Positions 7,867 through 17,858 of a stretch of 64,000 bases of DNA are shown piece after piece. The first letter of the stretch is position 1, and the number at the start of each line of letters is the position of its first letter. The notes under the pieces are model-generated. The model had not been told where the DNA came from, did no database searches, and saw only the letters and a list, made by a program, of their open reading frames with translations. Origin of the DNA: an uncultured Bacillota bacterium (GTDB lineage Bacteria > Bacillota > Clostridia > Peptostreptococcales > Anaerovoracaceae); NCBI GenBank assembly GCA_949287095.1, contig CASEFA010000005.1, positions 1-64,000 on the forward strand, in the 5' to 3' direction. Position numbers and translations under genes: made by a program.

Positions 7867-9627
7867 CTACTTTCTGACTATAGCGCCGAACTTACACGTC
7901 TCTTCGCACTTGCCGCACTTGATACACTTAGTCTGGTCTATCACGTGCTGTCCCTTTACCTGGCCCGAAATAGCGCCTACAGGACACTTCTTGGAACATG
8001 CGGTACATCCTATGCACTTATCCGTTATCTCATAGTGGATGAGAGCCTTACATGAACCGGCCGTGCACTTGTGGTTGTAGATGTGATCCTCGTACTCGTT
8101 TCTGAAGTATTTAAGGGTGGTGAGAACAGGATTAGGAGCCGTCTGTCCCAGTCCGCAGAGGGAACCGTCCTTAATCTTTCCCGCAAGCTCCTCTAAGAGC
8201 TCTATGTCGCCGTCTCTGCCTTCGCCTCTGGTGATTCTCTCCAGAATCTCCAGCATTCTCTTGGTTCCTATGCGGCAGTAGTTGCACTTTCCGCAGGATT
8301 CCTTTCTGGTGAAGTCGAGGAAGTACCTTGCCATGTCCACCATGCAGGTGTCCTCGTCCATGACAATCATACCGCCGGAGCCGACGATTGCGCCCGTCTT
8401 TACTATATCCTCGTAGGTTACAGGGGTGTCGATGAGGCTTGCCGGTATACATCCGCCGGAAGGTCCGCCCATCTGAACAGCCTTGAACTCTTTGTCGTTT
8501 TTGATTCCTCCGCCAATGCCGAAGATAACGTCTCTTACAGGAAGTCCCATAGGAACCTCTGCAAGTCCGCCCTTCTTAATCTTTCCCGCAAGGGCGAATA
8601 CCTTGGTTCCCGTGGAAGGTCCCTTGCCTATCTTGGCAAATGCCTCGCCGCCGTTCATGATAATCCAGGATACGTTGGCGAAAGTCTCTACGTTGTTGAT
8701 GTTGGTAGGAGCCTGCCAGTAACCTCTTGCAGCAGGGAAAGGAGGCTTCAGTCTCGGCATTCCTCTCTCACCTTCAAGGGACGCTATGAGAGCGGTCTCC
8801 TCGCCGCATACAAAGGCGCCTGCGCCGGCCTTTATCCTTATGTCAAAATCGTATCCGCTTCCGAATATGTTCTTTCCGAGGAAGCCCTTTTCTCTCGCCT
8901 GCTCCAGAGCAATCTCAAGTCTCTTAATTGCGAGAGGATATTCGGCACGGCAGTAGATAACGCCTTCGGTAGCTCCCATGGCGTATCCGCCTATTATCAT
9001 TCCCTCAAGGACCGAATGAGGATCGCCCTCCAGTACGGAACGGTCCATGAATGCGCCCGGGTCGCCTTCGTCTGCGTTACATACGATGTACTTGTTCTTT
9101 CCCGGATTTCCCTTGGCTGCGTTCCACTTGAACCACGTAGGGAAGCCTGCGCCGCCGCGGCCTCTCAGGTTGGCGGTCTTTATCTCGCCTATTACCTCGT
9201 CTGCCGTCATGGACGTGAGAACCTTCTTCGTTGCCTCGTATCCGCCTACGGCCATGTACTCCTCGATCTTCTCAGGATTTATGTGTCCGCAGTGGCGGAG
9301 AACTATTCTCTCCTGCTTTGCGAGGAACTGCTGATCCTCTGCGGAAATAGCATATTCCTCCACCGGTTTTCCACCGATAAGGTGCTCCTCCACTATCTTT
9401 TCAACCTTGTCAGGCTGAACCTTGACGTATCTGGTCATATCGCCGTTATCCTCGTATACGTCCACGATAGGCTCCAGATAGCACGTTCCCACGCAGCCCG
9501 TAAAATCGAGGGTTACGTTTACGTTCTTCTCTTTAACCTGCTTCTCGAATTCAGCTTCGGTCTTCTTGGCTCCGGTGGCTATACCGCAGCTTCCCTGCCC
9601 GATTATTACTTTCATTACGTTCGCCAC
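7867..9627 (-). CDS. NuoF/HydB-like NADH-binding FMN subunit
   Basis: A 586-residue subunit of a soluble electron-transfer complex. The first 120 residues form a thioredoxin-like [2Fe-2S] domain (Cys in GQGSCG and TGCVGTC). The 51-kDa NADH/FMN domain follows, with GRGGAGFPTWFKW and AGAGAFVCGEETALI, then an SLBB-type stretch and the N3-cluster motif ESCGKCNYCRIG. The C-terminus adds two ferredoxin [4Fe-4S] clusters (CIGCTACSKKC, CIKCGKCEETC). This layout matches HydB/HndC and Stn-type flavin subunits, where the FMN is the proposed bifurcation site. It ends 15 bases before the large fusion gene and begins 3 bases after the NuoE-like gene, so the three are co-transcribed. Confidence 0.93.
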   Translation of the reverse strand: MANVMKVIIGQGSCGIATGAKKTEAEFEKQVKEKNVNVTLDFTGCVGTCYLEPIVDVYEDNGDMTRYVKVQPDKVEKIVEEHLIGGKPVEEYAISAEDQQFLAKQERIVLRHCGHINPEKIEEYMAVGGYEATKKVLTSMTADEVIGEIKTANLRGRGGAGFPTWFKWNAAKGNPGKNKYIVCNADEGDPGAFMDRSVLEGDPHSVLEGMIIGGYAMGATEGVIYCRAEYPLAIKRLEIALEQAREKGFLGKNIFGSGYDFDIRIKAGAGAFVCGEETALIASLEGERGMPRLKPPFPAARGYWQAPTNINNVETFANVSWIIMNGGEAFAKIGKGPSTGTKVFALAGKIKKGGLAEVPMGLPVRDVIFGIGGGIKNDKEFKAVQMGGPSGGCIPASLIDTPVTYEDIVKTGAIVGSGGMIVMDEDTCMVDMARYFLDFTRKESCGKCNYCRIGTKRMLEILERITRGEGRDGDIELLEELAGKIKDGSLCGLGQTAPNPVLTTLKYFRNEYEDHIYNHKCTAGSCKALIHYEITDKCIGCTACSKKCPVGAISGQVKGQHVIDQTKCIKCGKCEETCKFGAIVRK

Positions 9628-9630
9628 CTC

Positions 9631-10137
9631 CTAAGCTCTCTCTCTTATTTCGTCCAGTATTTTAACTACCTTGTCCTTGGTCAGGTTGCCGTAGGTCTCG
9701 TTGCCCTCGGCGCTCTGAACCATCATAACAGGCGCCAGTGAGCAGCATCCCAGACATGCCACGTTGTTCAGCGTGAATACGCCGTCGTCAGTCGTTTCGC
9801 CGTCTTTGATTCCGAGATGCTCACAGACAGCCTCCTCTATCATTTCAGAGCCGTTTACGTGACATGCGGTACCCTGGCACAGCATGATAAGATACTTTCC
9901 TACAGGCTGAAGTCTGAACTGTGCATAGAAAGTCGCAACGCCGTAAATCTTTGCCGGCTTTATTCCCGTCGCTTCAGAAATATGATTTATCGCCTCCATG
10001 GACAGATACCCGTATATTTCCTGGGTCTTCTGAAGAATCGTGATGAGACTTCCCGGCACTTTCGCGTACTTGTCAAGAACCGGCTGCAGTTCTTTGAACT
10101 TTTCGCCTGCGCCTGCGCAGCAGCATTTTTCGCTCAT
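9631..10137 (-). CDS. NuoE/HydC-like [2Fe-2S] subunit
   Basis: A 168-residue thioredoxin-fold [2Fe-2S] protein of the 24-kDa NADH dehydrogenase family. The four ligands are seen as CQGTACH and CLGCCSLAP. The helical N-terminal part (YGYLSMEAINHISEATGI, then IYGVATFYAQF) is typical. The extreme N-terminus carries an extra Cys trio (CCCAG). It is the first gene of the operon with a GGGAGG site before the ATG. It should pass electrons between the FMN subunit and the other clusters. Confidence 0.93.
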   Translation of the reverse strand: MSEKCCCAGAGEKFKELQPVLDKYAKVPGSLITILQKTQEIYGYLSMEAINHISEATGIKPAKIYGVATFYAQFRLQPVGKYLIMLCQGTACHVNGSEMIEEAVCEHLGIKDGETTDDGVFTLNNVACLGCCSLAPVMMVQSAEGNETYGNLTKDKVVKILDEIRERA

Positions 10138-10212
10138 GTGTTTTACCTCCCTGCGTTTTAACTCGTATACAAAAGGGTACGTACCTACCCCGCTGTATTC
10201 ACACTTAGAATT

Positions 10213-10241
10213 ATTTTACTTTATACTACGCGTAAAATCAA
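10213..10241 (-). promoter_or_regulatory. Sigma-A promoter of the NuoE/NuoF/fusion operon
   Basis: On the minus strand TTGATT (10236-10241) and TAAAAT (10213-10218) are 17 bases apart. The leader of about 70 bases contains a perfect palindrome GGTACGTACC (10176-10185), a possible regulator or structure site. Confidence 0.55.
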
Positions 10242-10246
10242 TTTCT

Positions 10247-11149
10247 TTATTTGGCGGAACCTTTAAATCTGCCCTTAATACCTGAGAAATCGATTTCCGT
10301 TATAAACAGCGCCGTAATCATAAGTACCGCTCCGACGTAAGCCCTTGCGGTAAGCACCTCGCCTGCCAGGAAAAAGGCGACTACTCCTGCAAAAACCGGT
10401 TCAAGCGTGAAGATTACTCCCACGTGAGACGGCGTAGTATACTGCTGGGCCACGGCCTGTACTATAAAAGCTATACCCGTACAGAAAACCGAAAGAAATA
10501 TGATGCTTCCCCAGACAGCGCCCGACTGCGGAAGATGCGGGCTTTCCGTAAGAAATGCCAGTATCAGCATGCAGGTTCCCGTAACACCCAGCTGGAACAC
10601 GCCCAGCTGATATGCGTTCACCTCCGGTTTCTCCACTGCTTTTCCCGTTATTATCAGGTCGAGGGCATATGCAACGGCGCACATGACGCACATAAGATCG
10701 CCTTTAAGGTTATCCATGTTTATGGACAGGTCGCTCTGAAGCGTGAGCAGCATTATTCCGATCAGGCTCACCGTCACTGCAAGTACAATTTTTTTCTGAG
10801 GCTTCTTCCGGAAAAGGAAAAACTCGAATACCGGAACGAAAAGTACAGTCAGAGCGCAGAGAAATCCCGAATTGGACAAAGTGGTGTATTTTACTCCGAA
10901 TGTGGCTCCGGTGTACACGAACACCAGAGCTGTTCCGACAAGCAGACTGTATTTCAGAGTTTCCCGGTTTACCGTCCTGATTTTTGGAAAAGTGAGCACT
11001 GCGGCTATGAAAAAAGCTCCGAGAAATCTGTATGCGTTTAGAGTAAACGTATCCACGTCCCCGAGAGCGATATCCATCAGATAATACGATACACCCCAGC
11101 CCAGTGTAACTATAAGCAGCATTATATCAGCCTTAAGCTGTGTCTTCAT
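10247..11149 (-). CDS. EamA/DMT-family transporter
   Basis: A 300-residue membrane protein with about ten hydrophobic helices in two homologous halves, the EamA layout (first half from MLLIVTLGWGVSYYLMD, second from GDLMCVMCAVAYALDLIITGK). Members export amino acids, metabolites or drugs; the substrate cannot be told from sequence. The gene lies after holA in the same direction with a 37-base gap, so it may be co-transcribed. Its stop touches the promoter of the electron-transfer operon. Confidence 0.9.
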   Translation of the reverse strand: MKTQLKADIMLLIVTLGWGVSYYLMDIALGDVDTFTLNAYRFLGAFFIAAVLTFPKIRTVNRETLKYSLLVGTALVFVYTGATFGVKYTTLSNSGFLCALTVLFVPVFEFFLFRKKPQKKIVLAVTVSLIGIMLLTLQSDLSINMDNLKGDLMCVMCAVAYALDLIITGKAVEKPEVNAYQLGVFQLGVTGTCMLILAFLTESPHLPQSGAVWGSIIFLSVFCTGIAFIVQAVAQQYTTPSHVGVIFTLEPVFAGVVAFFLAGEVLTARAYVGAVLMITALFITEIDFSGIKGRFKGSAK

Positions 11150-11186
11150 TCTGATATTCCTCCCTGTCTGTCATAATTCACACATT

Positions 11187-12239
11187 CTATCTCCATATTC
11201 CTGCGGCAAACATCTCCAGCGCCAGCTGCTGATCCAGCAGACCCGTCTTTATGTTCCTGTCCGTTTCATATGCAGACGACAGAATCTGCTTAAGCTTATA
11301 CTGCGAATACCTGTTTACATATGGCATCAGCTTTTTAATCCTGTATTCGCTGGCTCCGAGAGTTTTGGTAATCTGCGCCGTGTTCATACCGTCGTCCCGC
11401 ATCTGTCTGACGCTGAGCATCAGCTCAAACTGCGAAACTATTGCTCCTATAAGCGAGAACACCTCTCCGCCGTTGCCCAAAATATTATGCATGATGCTGA
11501 AAGCTCTGTCTTTCTGTCCGGAGCTTATTCCGTCGAGCATATCGAAGACGAAGGTATCCGCATCTCCGCTTACGCAGCTCATTACATCATCCTCCGTCAC
11601 TCTGATTCCGTCTGAATGAGAAATAATCTTGGATATATCGTTTTCGAAGTTATACAGGCGATAATCGCTTTCTCTGTTATAGTATCCGGTTGCTTCTATG
11701 AGTGCTCTCATCCCTCCCTGGGATATCTCTATTCCTGCGCTTCGGAATCTTTTCGCGGCAAATGATGTCAGATCGGCTCTGTCCAGAGTATCGAAATCGT
11801 ATACGCTTCCGAACTTTTTCAGAGCCGCCGTTACTATAGTCTTTGCCTTCACGTCCTCCCCAGAAAAGATGAGCACCGCCCCGTCGTTGCTGCCTTCAAG
11901 ATATGATGCCAGCCTCTCAAGGTCGCTTTTACCGTAACCTCTGGCAGAATCCGACGACAGAGGTCTGAAGTTTCTGACCCAGATAACCCGCTTTTCCGAG
12001 AACATGGAAAAGGTTTCGGCAGCCTCCATAACGGCGTCCACCGTAGCTTCCTCGTCATCTAAGATTACGTAATCCATCGCCTTTGACGCCGGGTTCACAT
12101 ACCTTCCTGCTATGGTCTCAACCGCCCATTTTACCAGGTACTGCTCTTTTCCGTACATCAGATTTATTTTATTTATACTGTCGGTTTTCACATCCTGGGA
12201 AAAAACCTTAAATGCGTGCTTTCTCTTTTCCGGGTACAT
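11187..12239 (-). CDS. holA: DNA polymerase III delta subunit (clamp loader)
   Basis: A 350-residue protein of the HolA family. The N-terminal segment INKINLMYGKEQYLVKWAVETI, the following Rossmann-like AAA region with the strand RVIWVRNF, and the C-terminal helical collar are typical; no Walker A is expected. It loads the beta clamp onto primed DNA. The start at 12239 lies inside the end of comEC, a 52-base overlap in a different frame. comEC-holA adjacency is common in Bacillota. Confidence 0.9.
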   Translation of the reverse strand: MYPEKRKHAFKVFSQDVKTDSINKINLMYGKEQYLVKWAVETIAGRYVNPASKAMDYVILDDEEATVDAVMEAAETFSMFSEKRVIWVRNFRPLSSDSARGYGKSDLERLASYLEGSNDGAVLIFSGEDVKAKTIVTAALKKFGSVYDFDTLDRADLTSFAAKRFRSAGIEISQGGMRALIEATGYYNRESDYRLYNFENDISKIISHSDGIRVTEDDVMSCVSGDADTFVFDMLDGISSGQKDRAFSIMHNILGNGGEVFSLIGAIVSQFELMLSVRQMRDDGMNTAQITKTLGASEYRIKKLMPYVNRYSQYKLKQILSSAYETDRNIKTGLLDQQLALEMFAAGIWR

Positions 12240-14509
12240 ACCTTTATACTACCGTCCTCTTCTCTCAATCCGATGGCTCCATGGACATCGGTCCTGTATA
12301 CTATTATATCGTTTTCAGTCAGTTTTTCAATTACTTCGTCTGCCGGGTGACCGTAGTTGTTCTTTCCGACTCCTATCACACCGATTTCCGGATCCACGGC
12401 ATCCAGAAACTCGTCACAGGTGCTGTACCTGCTTCCGTGGTGAGCTACTTTCAGGACATCCGCCTTGAGCTTTCCCGTTCCGCTGTAATGCTCCACCAGA
12501 GCCTTCTCCCCTTCCGCTGTAATATCACCTGTTATCAGGACTGTAAAACCCTCGCAGTAAACTTTAAATATCATGCTGTGAAGGTTTTCGTCCATGTTCT
12601 CGTCTTCTTCTTTTAAATCAGATACGTCTCTCGCCTCAAGGGGCCAGAGAATTTCTATTTTTCTTCCTCCGGGTCCGTTCAGTACCTGTCCGGCCCTGCC
12701 GGAGATTATCTCCCTTCTCACATCAAAGCATTCAGACAGTTCGGCAATTCCCCTGTAGTGATCCGTATGAAGATGGGTTGCCGCAGCCAGGTCTATGTCC
12801 CTTACTCCGTTTTTCAGAAGATACGGCTTCAGCGTTTTTTCCCCCACGTTGTAATTTACGCTGCCGCCTCCGTCTATCAGAATATCCGTATCCCCCGGCC
12901 ATCTCAGGTGAATACAGTCTCCCTGGCCCACATCCACAATCACGACCTCTGACTTATCAAAAGGTGATACGGAAGCGACGCCCGTAACTGCAGCCGTAAG
13001 ACATATTGCCGCAATCCAGATTGTCATGCGTCTTCTGTCTCTTCTCAGACAGGCTATTTCCCTGTATTCTGAAACCAGAAAAAAGCCAAAGCAGTACATA
13101 AGTACGAGTATCCATATCCCCGGTGACGTCACATCAACAGCCAGCCTGCCGTCCATATAAAACAGTCCGTTTATCCACGAGACAGCGCCGCCAAGACCTG
13201 AAATCACCACATCCCCGGCTCCCGGCACGAATCCGCCTCCGGGAAAAACAAGTTCCCCTGCAGCGAAAAACAAAAAACACGCAATTCCCGCCGGCACGAA
13301 CAGCGAAATGAGAAATACCACCGGTATATTTGCAATCAGGCCTGCAGGAGAAAAACAGTTGAACGTGTACGCCGTATAGAGCATCAGCGGAAGCTGCACT
13401 CCGGCAATAAGTCCAATGGTGTATCCAAGTTTCTTTTCAGCTTTTGACACGAAGAAAATGATTGACGTCACGGCGAGAAACGACATCTGAAAGCCTGCGC
13501 CAAAAAGTGCATAGGGCTCTCTTATAACTATGATCAACGACGTAAGACTTAGTGCCGTCAGCATGTCGTAGCGCCGCTGCAGTCTGTCAGCCGACATCTT
13601 GATGAATATAAGCAGAATCGCCCTAGTGACGGACACCGACCACAGTGTAATAAACCCATATATGACGAGAAAGCCGCCTGTTACAACATCAGCCGTTCCT
13701 GCCGAAACCCTTTTTCTCAGCAGTGACGCCATTCCGTATATCATTCCGACGTGCAGTCCGCTTACAGCCAGAACGTGAGCCGTGCCGTTGGACCGGAAAG
13801 CCTCGTACTCATCTTCGTCAAGCATCTGCGTATCACCGAAGAGAATACCTGCAGCAAGAGGCCGTCCCGCGGGTCCTGTCTCCGCCAGGAATCTCTCCCT
13901 TATCCTCATAACTGCGGCTTTAAATTTACCTGCTATTTCATCTATGTATGAGTCATAACCGCTGATATTCATTTCCGAAATAGCGGCGGTCCATCCTATA
14001 CCGCAGCCTCTCAGATATCTGCGGTAATCAAATGTTCCCGGGTTTCCCGCCTCTGCAGGCTGCTCGATTACCGCTGTAAATGATATGTCCGTTCCGAGAA
14101 TATCGTACATGGAGTCAAGGTCGTTGTCTTCTGTCAGATTTCCGTAGTACGATACGAGAATGTCACCTTTGGCGTCGGTTTTTCCTGCTGTTTTCACAGA
14201 AACGGTAATCCGGTAACTGTCCGGTTCTTTCATCTCCACGGTTTTTACTTTTGAAACGATTTCTGTCTCCTGTCCCTCGCAGGCCGAAAGCCCGCCGCTC
14301 TCGTAAAAGCTGTATGACATGAAAAACACTGTTATTCCCGCGACAAAAAGTGCAGCTGAGAAGCGAGGCAGATCTGCACCGATTACAAGCAGAGCAAGAA
14401 TGCACGCTCCAGCTGCTGCAGGGAATACAGAACCCGATTCAGTCATCATAAAACCTGAAGATATTCCTGCGCACACCGCCACGGCAGCGAGAAACATTTT
14501 TCTTCGCAT
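12188..14509 (-). CDS. comEC: ComEC/Rec2 competence DNA channel
   Basis: A 773-residue protein that imports single-stranded DNA across the membrane in natural transformation. The N-terminal hydrophobic and DUF4131-like part spans about residues 1-170. The competence membrane domain runs to about 500, starting with the typical AHVLAVSGLHVGMIYG. The C-terminal 260 residues are a metallo-beta-lactamase domain with DGGGSVNYNVGEKTLKPYL, the metal motif THLHTDHYRG and HHGSRYSTC. The gene looks intact. Whether the organism is competent cannot be judged without comEA, comGA and others. Confidence 0.92.
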   Translation of the reverse strand: MRRKMFLAAVAVCAGISSGFMMTESGSVFPAAAGACILALLVIGADLPRFSAALFVAGITVFFMSYSFYESGGLSACEGQETEIVSKVKTVEMKEPDSYRITVSVKTAGKTDAKGDILVSYYGNLTEDNDLDSMYDILGTDISFTAVIEQPAEAGNPGTFDYRRYLRGCGIGWTAAISEMNISGYDSYIDEIAGKFKAAVMRIRERFLAETGPAGRPLAAGILFGDTQMLDEDEYEAFRSNGTAHVLAVSGLHVGMIYGMASLLRKRVSAGTADVVTGGFLVIYGFITLWSVSVTRAILLIFIKMSADRLQRRYDMLTALSLTSLIIVIREPYALFGAGFQMSFLAVTSIIFFVSKAEKKLGYTIGLIAGVQLPLMLYTAYTFNCFSPAGLIANIPVVFLISLFVPAGIACFLFFAAGELVFPGGGFVPGAGDVVISGLGGAVSWINGLFYMDGRLAVDVTSPGIWILVLMYCFGFFLVSEYREIACLRRDRRRMTIWIAAICLTAAVTGVASVSPFDKSEVVIVDVGQGDCIHLRWPGDTDILIDGGGSVNYNVGEKTLKPYLLKNGVRDIDLAAATHLHTDHYRGIAELSECFDVRREIISGRAGQVLNGPGGRKIEILWPLEARDVSDLKEEDENMDENLHSMIFKVYCEGFTVLITGDITAEGEKALVEHYSGTGKLKADVLKVAHHGSRYSTCDEFLDAVDPEIGVIGVGKNNYGHPADEVIEKLTENDIIVYRTDVHGAIGLREEDGSIKVCTRKRESTHLRFFPRM

Positions 14510-14667
14510 AAAACTGTTTTCTGCTTTCAGATTTCAGAGGCGGAAAATTCGTATACATATTATACCATTATTAGTATTATCTTCAATCCAATTTAATCGT
14601 TTTGTCTTGAATTTTTCCCCGGATAGACTTTTGTTATTATTTCATTATTTCCTTATCAGCCTGTTTA

Positions 14668-14676
14668 TGTTATAAT
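14668..14676 (+). promoter_or_regulatory. Extended -10 promoter of the penicillin-binding protein
   Basis: TGTTATAAT is an extended -10 (TGn-TATAAT). Transcription should start near 14683, which excludes an ATG at 14685 and supports the start at 14766. Confidence 0.55.
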
Positions 14677-14765
14677 GTCTTGAAGTGTTTCCACGTGCAG
14701 ATTGTCCTGTTATGGCAGAAACACTTATCAATAGCGGTAAAAGGATCAGAAAGGATATATTGTTT

Positions 14766-17700
14766 ATGCGAAGTGATAAAAAAAGTAATTCTGTCTCCGC
14801 ACTTAGCGACGGACAGTCTTCGGCTGAAGGGATCATTTCTCCTAATCCGGGGAAAAAACGTCCTTCGAGAAAGAAGCACAGACTCAATAAAAAGAGATTT
14901 ATTCTTTTCATTCTCGGCATCATACTGGCATGTATTATCGGTGTGGGTATATATGTCGGCGTAATCATCTCACAGGCGCCTTCCATAAATACTGACGATA
15001 TATACACTCTTTTGACCGAGAGCACCGTAATTTACGACAGCAACGGTGATGAAATCGATACGGTCTATACGGAAGCCGACAGAGATAACGTCACTATCGA
15101 CCAGATACCTGAAGATCTTCAGGATGCGTTTATCGCCCTTGAGGATAAGACTTTCAGGAAGCACCATGGTTTCAACTTCATCCGTATGCTCGGAGCTATA
15201 AAGGATGCCGTTTTCTCTGATAACAGTATCAGCGGAACCAGTACTATATCTCAGCAGCTTGCGAGAAATCTCTACCTTCCTGAAGAAAAGTCAGAGAGGA
15301 CTATAAAGAGAAAAATCGTAGAAGCATACTATACGGTTATACTGGAAAAGAATCTTTCTAAAGACCAGATTCTCGAAGCCTACATTAATACCGTGCCGTT
15401 CGGGTATAATACCGAAGGCGCTCAGGCTGCGGCTCAGGCATATTTTTCAAAAGACGTCGGTGAGCTGACCCTTGCACAGTGCGCAGCTCTTGCCGCACTC
15501 CCGCAGCAGCCTACCACATATGCCCTGGTTCAGTTTGTAGATTCATCCACCGTGGATAAAGACGACCCTAACGTACTCAAGGTCACGTCCGAAGGAACTT
15601 ACATTGCCAACGACGCAAGCAAATCCAGACGTGAGACCTGCCTTTCCCTCATGCTTGAACAGGGATATATCACCCAGGAAGAATACGATGAGGCAGTTAA
15701 CACAAGCCTCGTAGACATGCTTGATCCTTCATACACTGCAGCTACAGGTCAGGTGGACTACTTTGCAGACTACGTGATAAAGGAAGTAATCGCTGATCTT
15801 CAGGAAGAAGCAGGCTACTCATACGAAGATGCGTGGAATGCCGTGTATAACGAAGGACTTAAGATTTACTCCACCCTGGATCCGGTAGCTCAGGAGGTCG
15901 TTGAAACCGAATTTGCCAATTCATCCAACTTCCCGGGCGTAACATACAATACAGACGGAGCAGGAAATATCATTAACAGAAACGGAGCCGTTTCTCTCTA
16001 TAATTACAATAATTACTTCGATTCAGAAAGAAACTTCACCATGACTTCTGATGAGGCTGTTGTAAATGAGGATGGTTCTGTAACCATCAAAGCCGGAAAA
16101 CGACTTAATATATACGACACAGAGGTAAACGGCGCTGTTGACTACAGCGTTGAATTCAAAGCTCTTTATACCAGAGGCGATGACGGAAGACTTTATACCA
16201 TGTCCGGAGGATATATAAATATTCCTCAGGGATTCAAGTCGAAGGATTCCGACAGTAACCTTGTTATATCCGCCGATCTGTTTAAAACCGAAGGCTACGA
16301 AAACTTCTTCGTGTTTAACGATGACGGCACTGTAACTGTTCCTTTCGGATCATACACACTTCAGGCAAGAGCTGTACAGCCTCAGGCTGCCATGACCATA
16401 GTTGAAAATTCAACGGGACATATTAAAGCCATGGTCGGCGGCAGAGAGACCAGCGGCAGAATGGTATTTAACCGGGCATCGGACAGTCTGCGTCAGCCGG
16501 GTTCGTCCATCAAGCCTCTCACCGTATACTCGCCTGCCCTCCAGCAGTCGGCGGATGAAGCTGCGGCCGGAACAAAGCATCAGTTTAAAGATCTGGGAAT
16601 TGATGAACAGGGTGCAAAGTATTACGGAAGCTATATGACTGCTTCTTCGGTAATCATCGATGAGCCTACTACAATTGAAGGCAGAGTATGGCCAAAGAAC
16701 TACGGCGGCGGCTACAGCGGACCTACTACTTTCAGGCGCGCTCTCTACAACTCTCTTAATACGTGCGCAGCCAAAATCATTCTTCAGACGGGAGTTGACT
16801 ATGCCGCAACATATCTGGATAAATTCGGTATCACAACCGCCGTTACCGAAGGAAACGTAAACGATATCAACGTTGCCGCTTTAGCACTTGGCGGTATGAC
16901 TCACGGCGTGACAACGCTTGAAATGGCCGGTGCGTATACTACGTTCCCTAACAACGGAACAAGAGTCGATACTTCTTCCTACACGAAGGTGGAGGATCGC
17001 AGCGGAAATGTTATTCTTGAAAATAATCCTGAAACTCATGAGGTTCTCAATGCCGGAGTTGCATGGATAATGACTGATATCATGAAGGGCAACGTAAGAG
17101 CCGGTACTGCTGTAAACGCTGCGATTTCAGGCGTTGCTGCAGGAGGTAAAACCGGAACCACAGATGATGAGTATGATATCTGGTTTAACGGATTTACCCC
17201 TACTTATTCCGCAGCACTGTGGATAGGTAACGACCAGAACTTCGCTGTAGCAGCAGGAAGTTCTACGGCTGCCGCACTCTGGGGCAGAATTATGAACCAG
17301 ATTCCAAATGCAAAATCCGGTTCCTACAGCAGCGCTCCGTCCAACGTTGTCACTGTAAACGGTGAATACTACATTAGCGGCACACAGGTAGGACTTACAA
17401 GTGTCAGCGATGTAAAGATGCAGGAAGTTAAAATCTGTTCTGATACAGGATATCTTGCAACCCCTGACTGTCCGCACGTCAAGACCGAAAAGATGATGGG
17501 GTTAGATGTTCCTGAGTACTACTGCTACATGCATAATGCAGATCCGGACAAGTACCCTGTTTCACCTGACGAGACTCTCGTTCCTTTTGAACCTGCAAAA
17601 CCGGAAGAACCTGAGGAAGATGAAAAACCGGATAAAGAAGAGCCGCCTGACGAAGGTGAAGATACCGGAAGCGGTGGCGAGAATACCGGTGGAGATAATC

Positions 17701-17789
17701 AGGGCGGTGAAACCGGAGGCGGCGACGATCAAGGCGGTGGAAACACCGGCGGAGGTGCCCAGGAAGACAGCGATAATGAAGCTGCATAG
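14766..17789 (+). CDS. Class A penicillin-binding protein (PBP1A-like)
   Basis: A bifunctional peptidoglycan synthase of 1007 residues from the ATG at 14766 (site AAAGGAT). A basic cytoplasmic tail precedes one membrane helix (FILFILGIILACIIGVGIYVG). The GT51 glycosyltransferase domain has FIALEDKTFRKHHG and TSTISQQLARNLYLPEEK. The transpeptidase domain has the three catalytic motifs SSIK (in GSSIKPL), SLN (YNSLNTCAAK) and KTGT (GGKTGTTDD). A wide insert between the domains (Asn/Tyr/Asp-rich, about 390-540) and a Pro/Glu then Gly/Glu/Thr/Asn-rich tail of about 65 residues are notable. The tail resembles that of the PknB in this window. It is divergent from comEC. Confidence 0.93.
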   Translation: MRSDKKSNSVSALSDGQSSAEGIISPNPGKKRPSRKKHRLNKKRFILFILGIILACIIGVGIYVGVIISQAPSINTDDIYTLLTESTVIYDSNGDEIDTVYTEADRDNVTIDQIPEDLQDAFIALEDKTFRKHHGFNFIRMLGAIKDAVFSDNSISGTSTISQQLARNLYLPEEKSERTIKRKIVEAYYTVILEKNLSKDQILEAYINTVPFGYNTEGAQAAAQAYFSKDVGELTLAQCAALAALPQQPTTYALVQFVDSSTVDKDDPNVLKVTSEGTYIANDASKSRRETCLSLMLEQGYITQEEYDEAVNTSLVDMLDPSYTAATGQVDYFADYVIKEVIADLQEEAGYSYEDAWNAVYNEGLKIYSTLDPVAQEVVETEFANSSNFPGVTYNTDGAGNIINRNGAVSLYNYNNYFDSERNFTMTSDEAVVNEDGSVTIKAGKRLNIYDTEVNGAVDYSVEFKALYTRGDDGRLYTMSGGYINIPQGFKSKDSDSNLVISADLFKTEGYENFFVFNDDGTVTVPFGSYTLQARAVQPQAAMTIVENSTGHIKAMVGGRETSGRMVFNRASDSLRQPGSSIKPLTVYSPALQQSADEAAAGTKHQFKDLGIDEQGAKYYGSYMTASSVIIDEPTTIEGRVWPKNYGGGYSGPTTFRRALYNSLNTCAAKIILQTGVDYAATYLDKFGITTAVTEGNVNDINVAALALGGMTHGVTTLEMAGAYTTFPNNGTRVDTSSYTKVEDRSGNVILENNPETHEVLNAGVAWIMTDIMKGNVRAGTAVNAAISGVAAGGKTGTTDDEYDIWFNGFTPTYSAALWIGNDQNFAVAAGSSTAAALWGRIMNQIPNAKSGSYSSAPSNVVTVNGEYYISGTQVGLTSVSDVKMQEVKICSDTGYLATPDCPHVKTEKMMGLDVPEYYCYMHNADPDKYPVSPDETLVPFEPAKPEEPEEDEKPDKEEPPDEGEDTGSGGENTGGDNQGGETGGGDDQGGGNTGGGAQEDSDNEAA

Positions 17790-17804
17790 CCGCAATTAAA
17801 AAAA

Positions 17805-17841
17805 GGCCTGACCTTTCGTGATATTCGCGAGAGGCCGGGCC
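17805..17841. terminator. Bidirectional terminator
   Basis: GGCCTGACCTTTCG pairs, with a few G-T pairs and one mismatch, with CGAGAGGCCGGGCC around a short loop. A T-rich tract follows on + and a run of seven A before it gives T on the minus strand, so it serves the penicillin-binding protein and the convergent P-type ATPase. Confidence 0.8.
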
Positions 17842-17858
17842 GTTTTCATTTTGCATTA

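Noticed and set aside
4342..10137. Annotation as an electron-bifurcating [FeFe] hydrogenase
   Set aside because: The partner subunits match, but no H-cluster motif (TSCxPxW, MPCxxKKxE or similar) is found in any of the three proteins.
14685..14765. N-terminal extension of the penicillin-binding protein to an ATG at 14685
   Set aside because: The predicted transcription start is at about 14683 and no ribosome site precedes that ATG; the ATG at 14766 has AAAGGAT.
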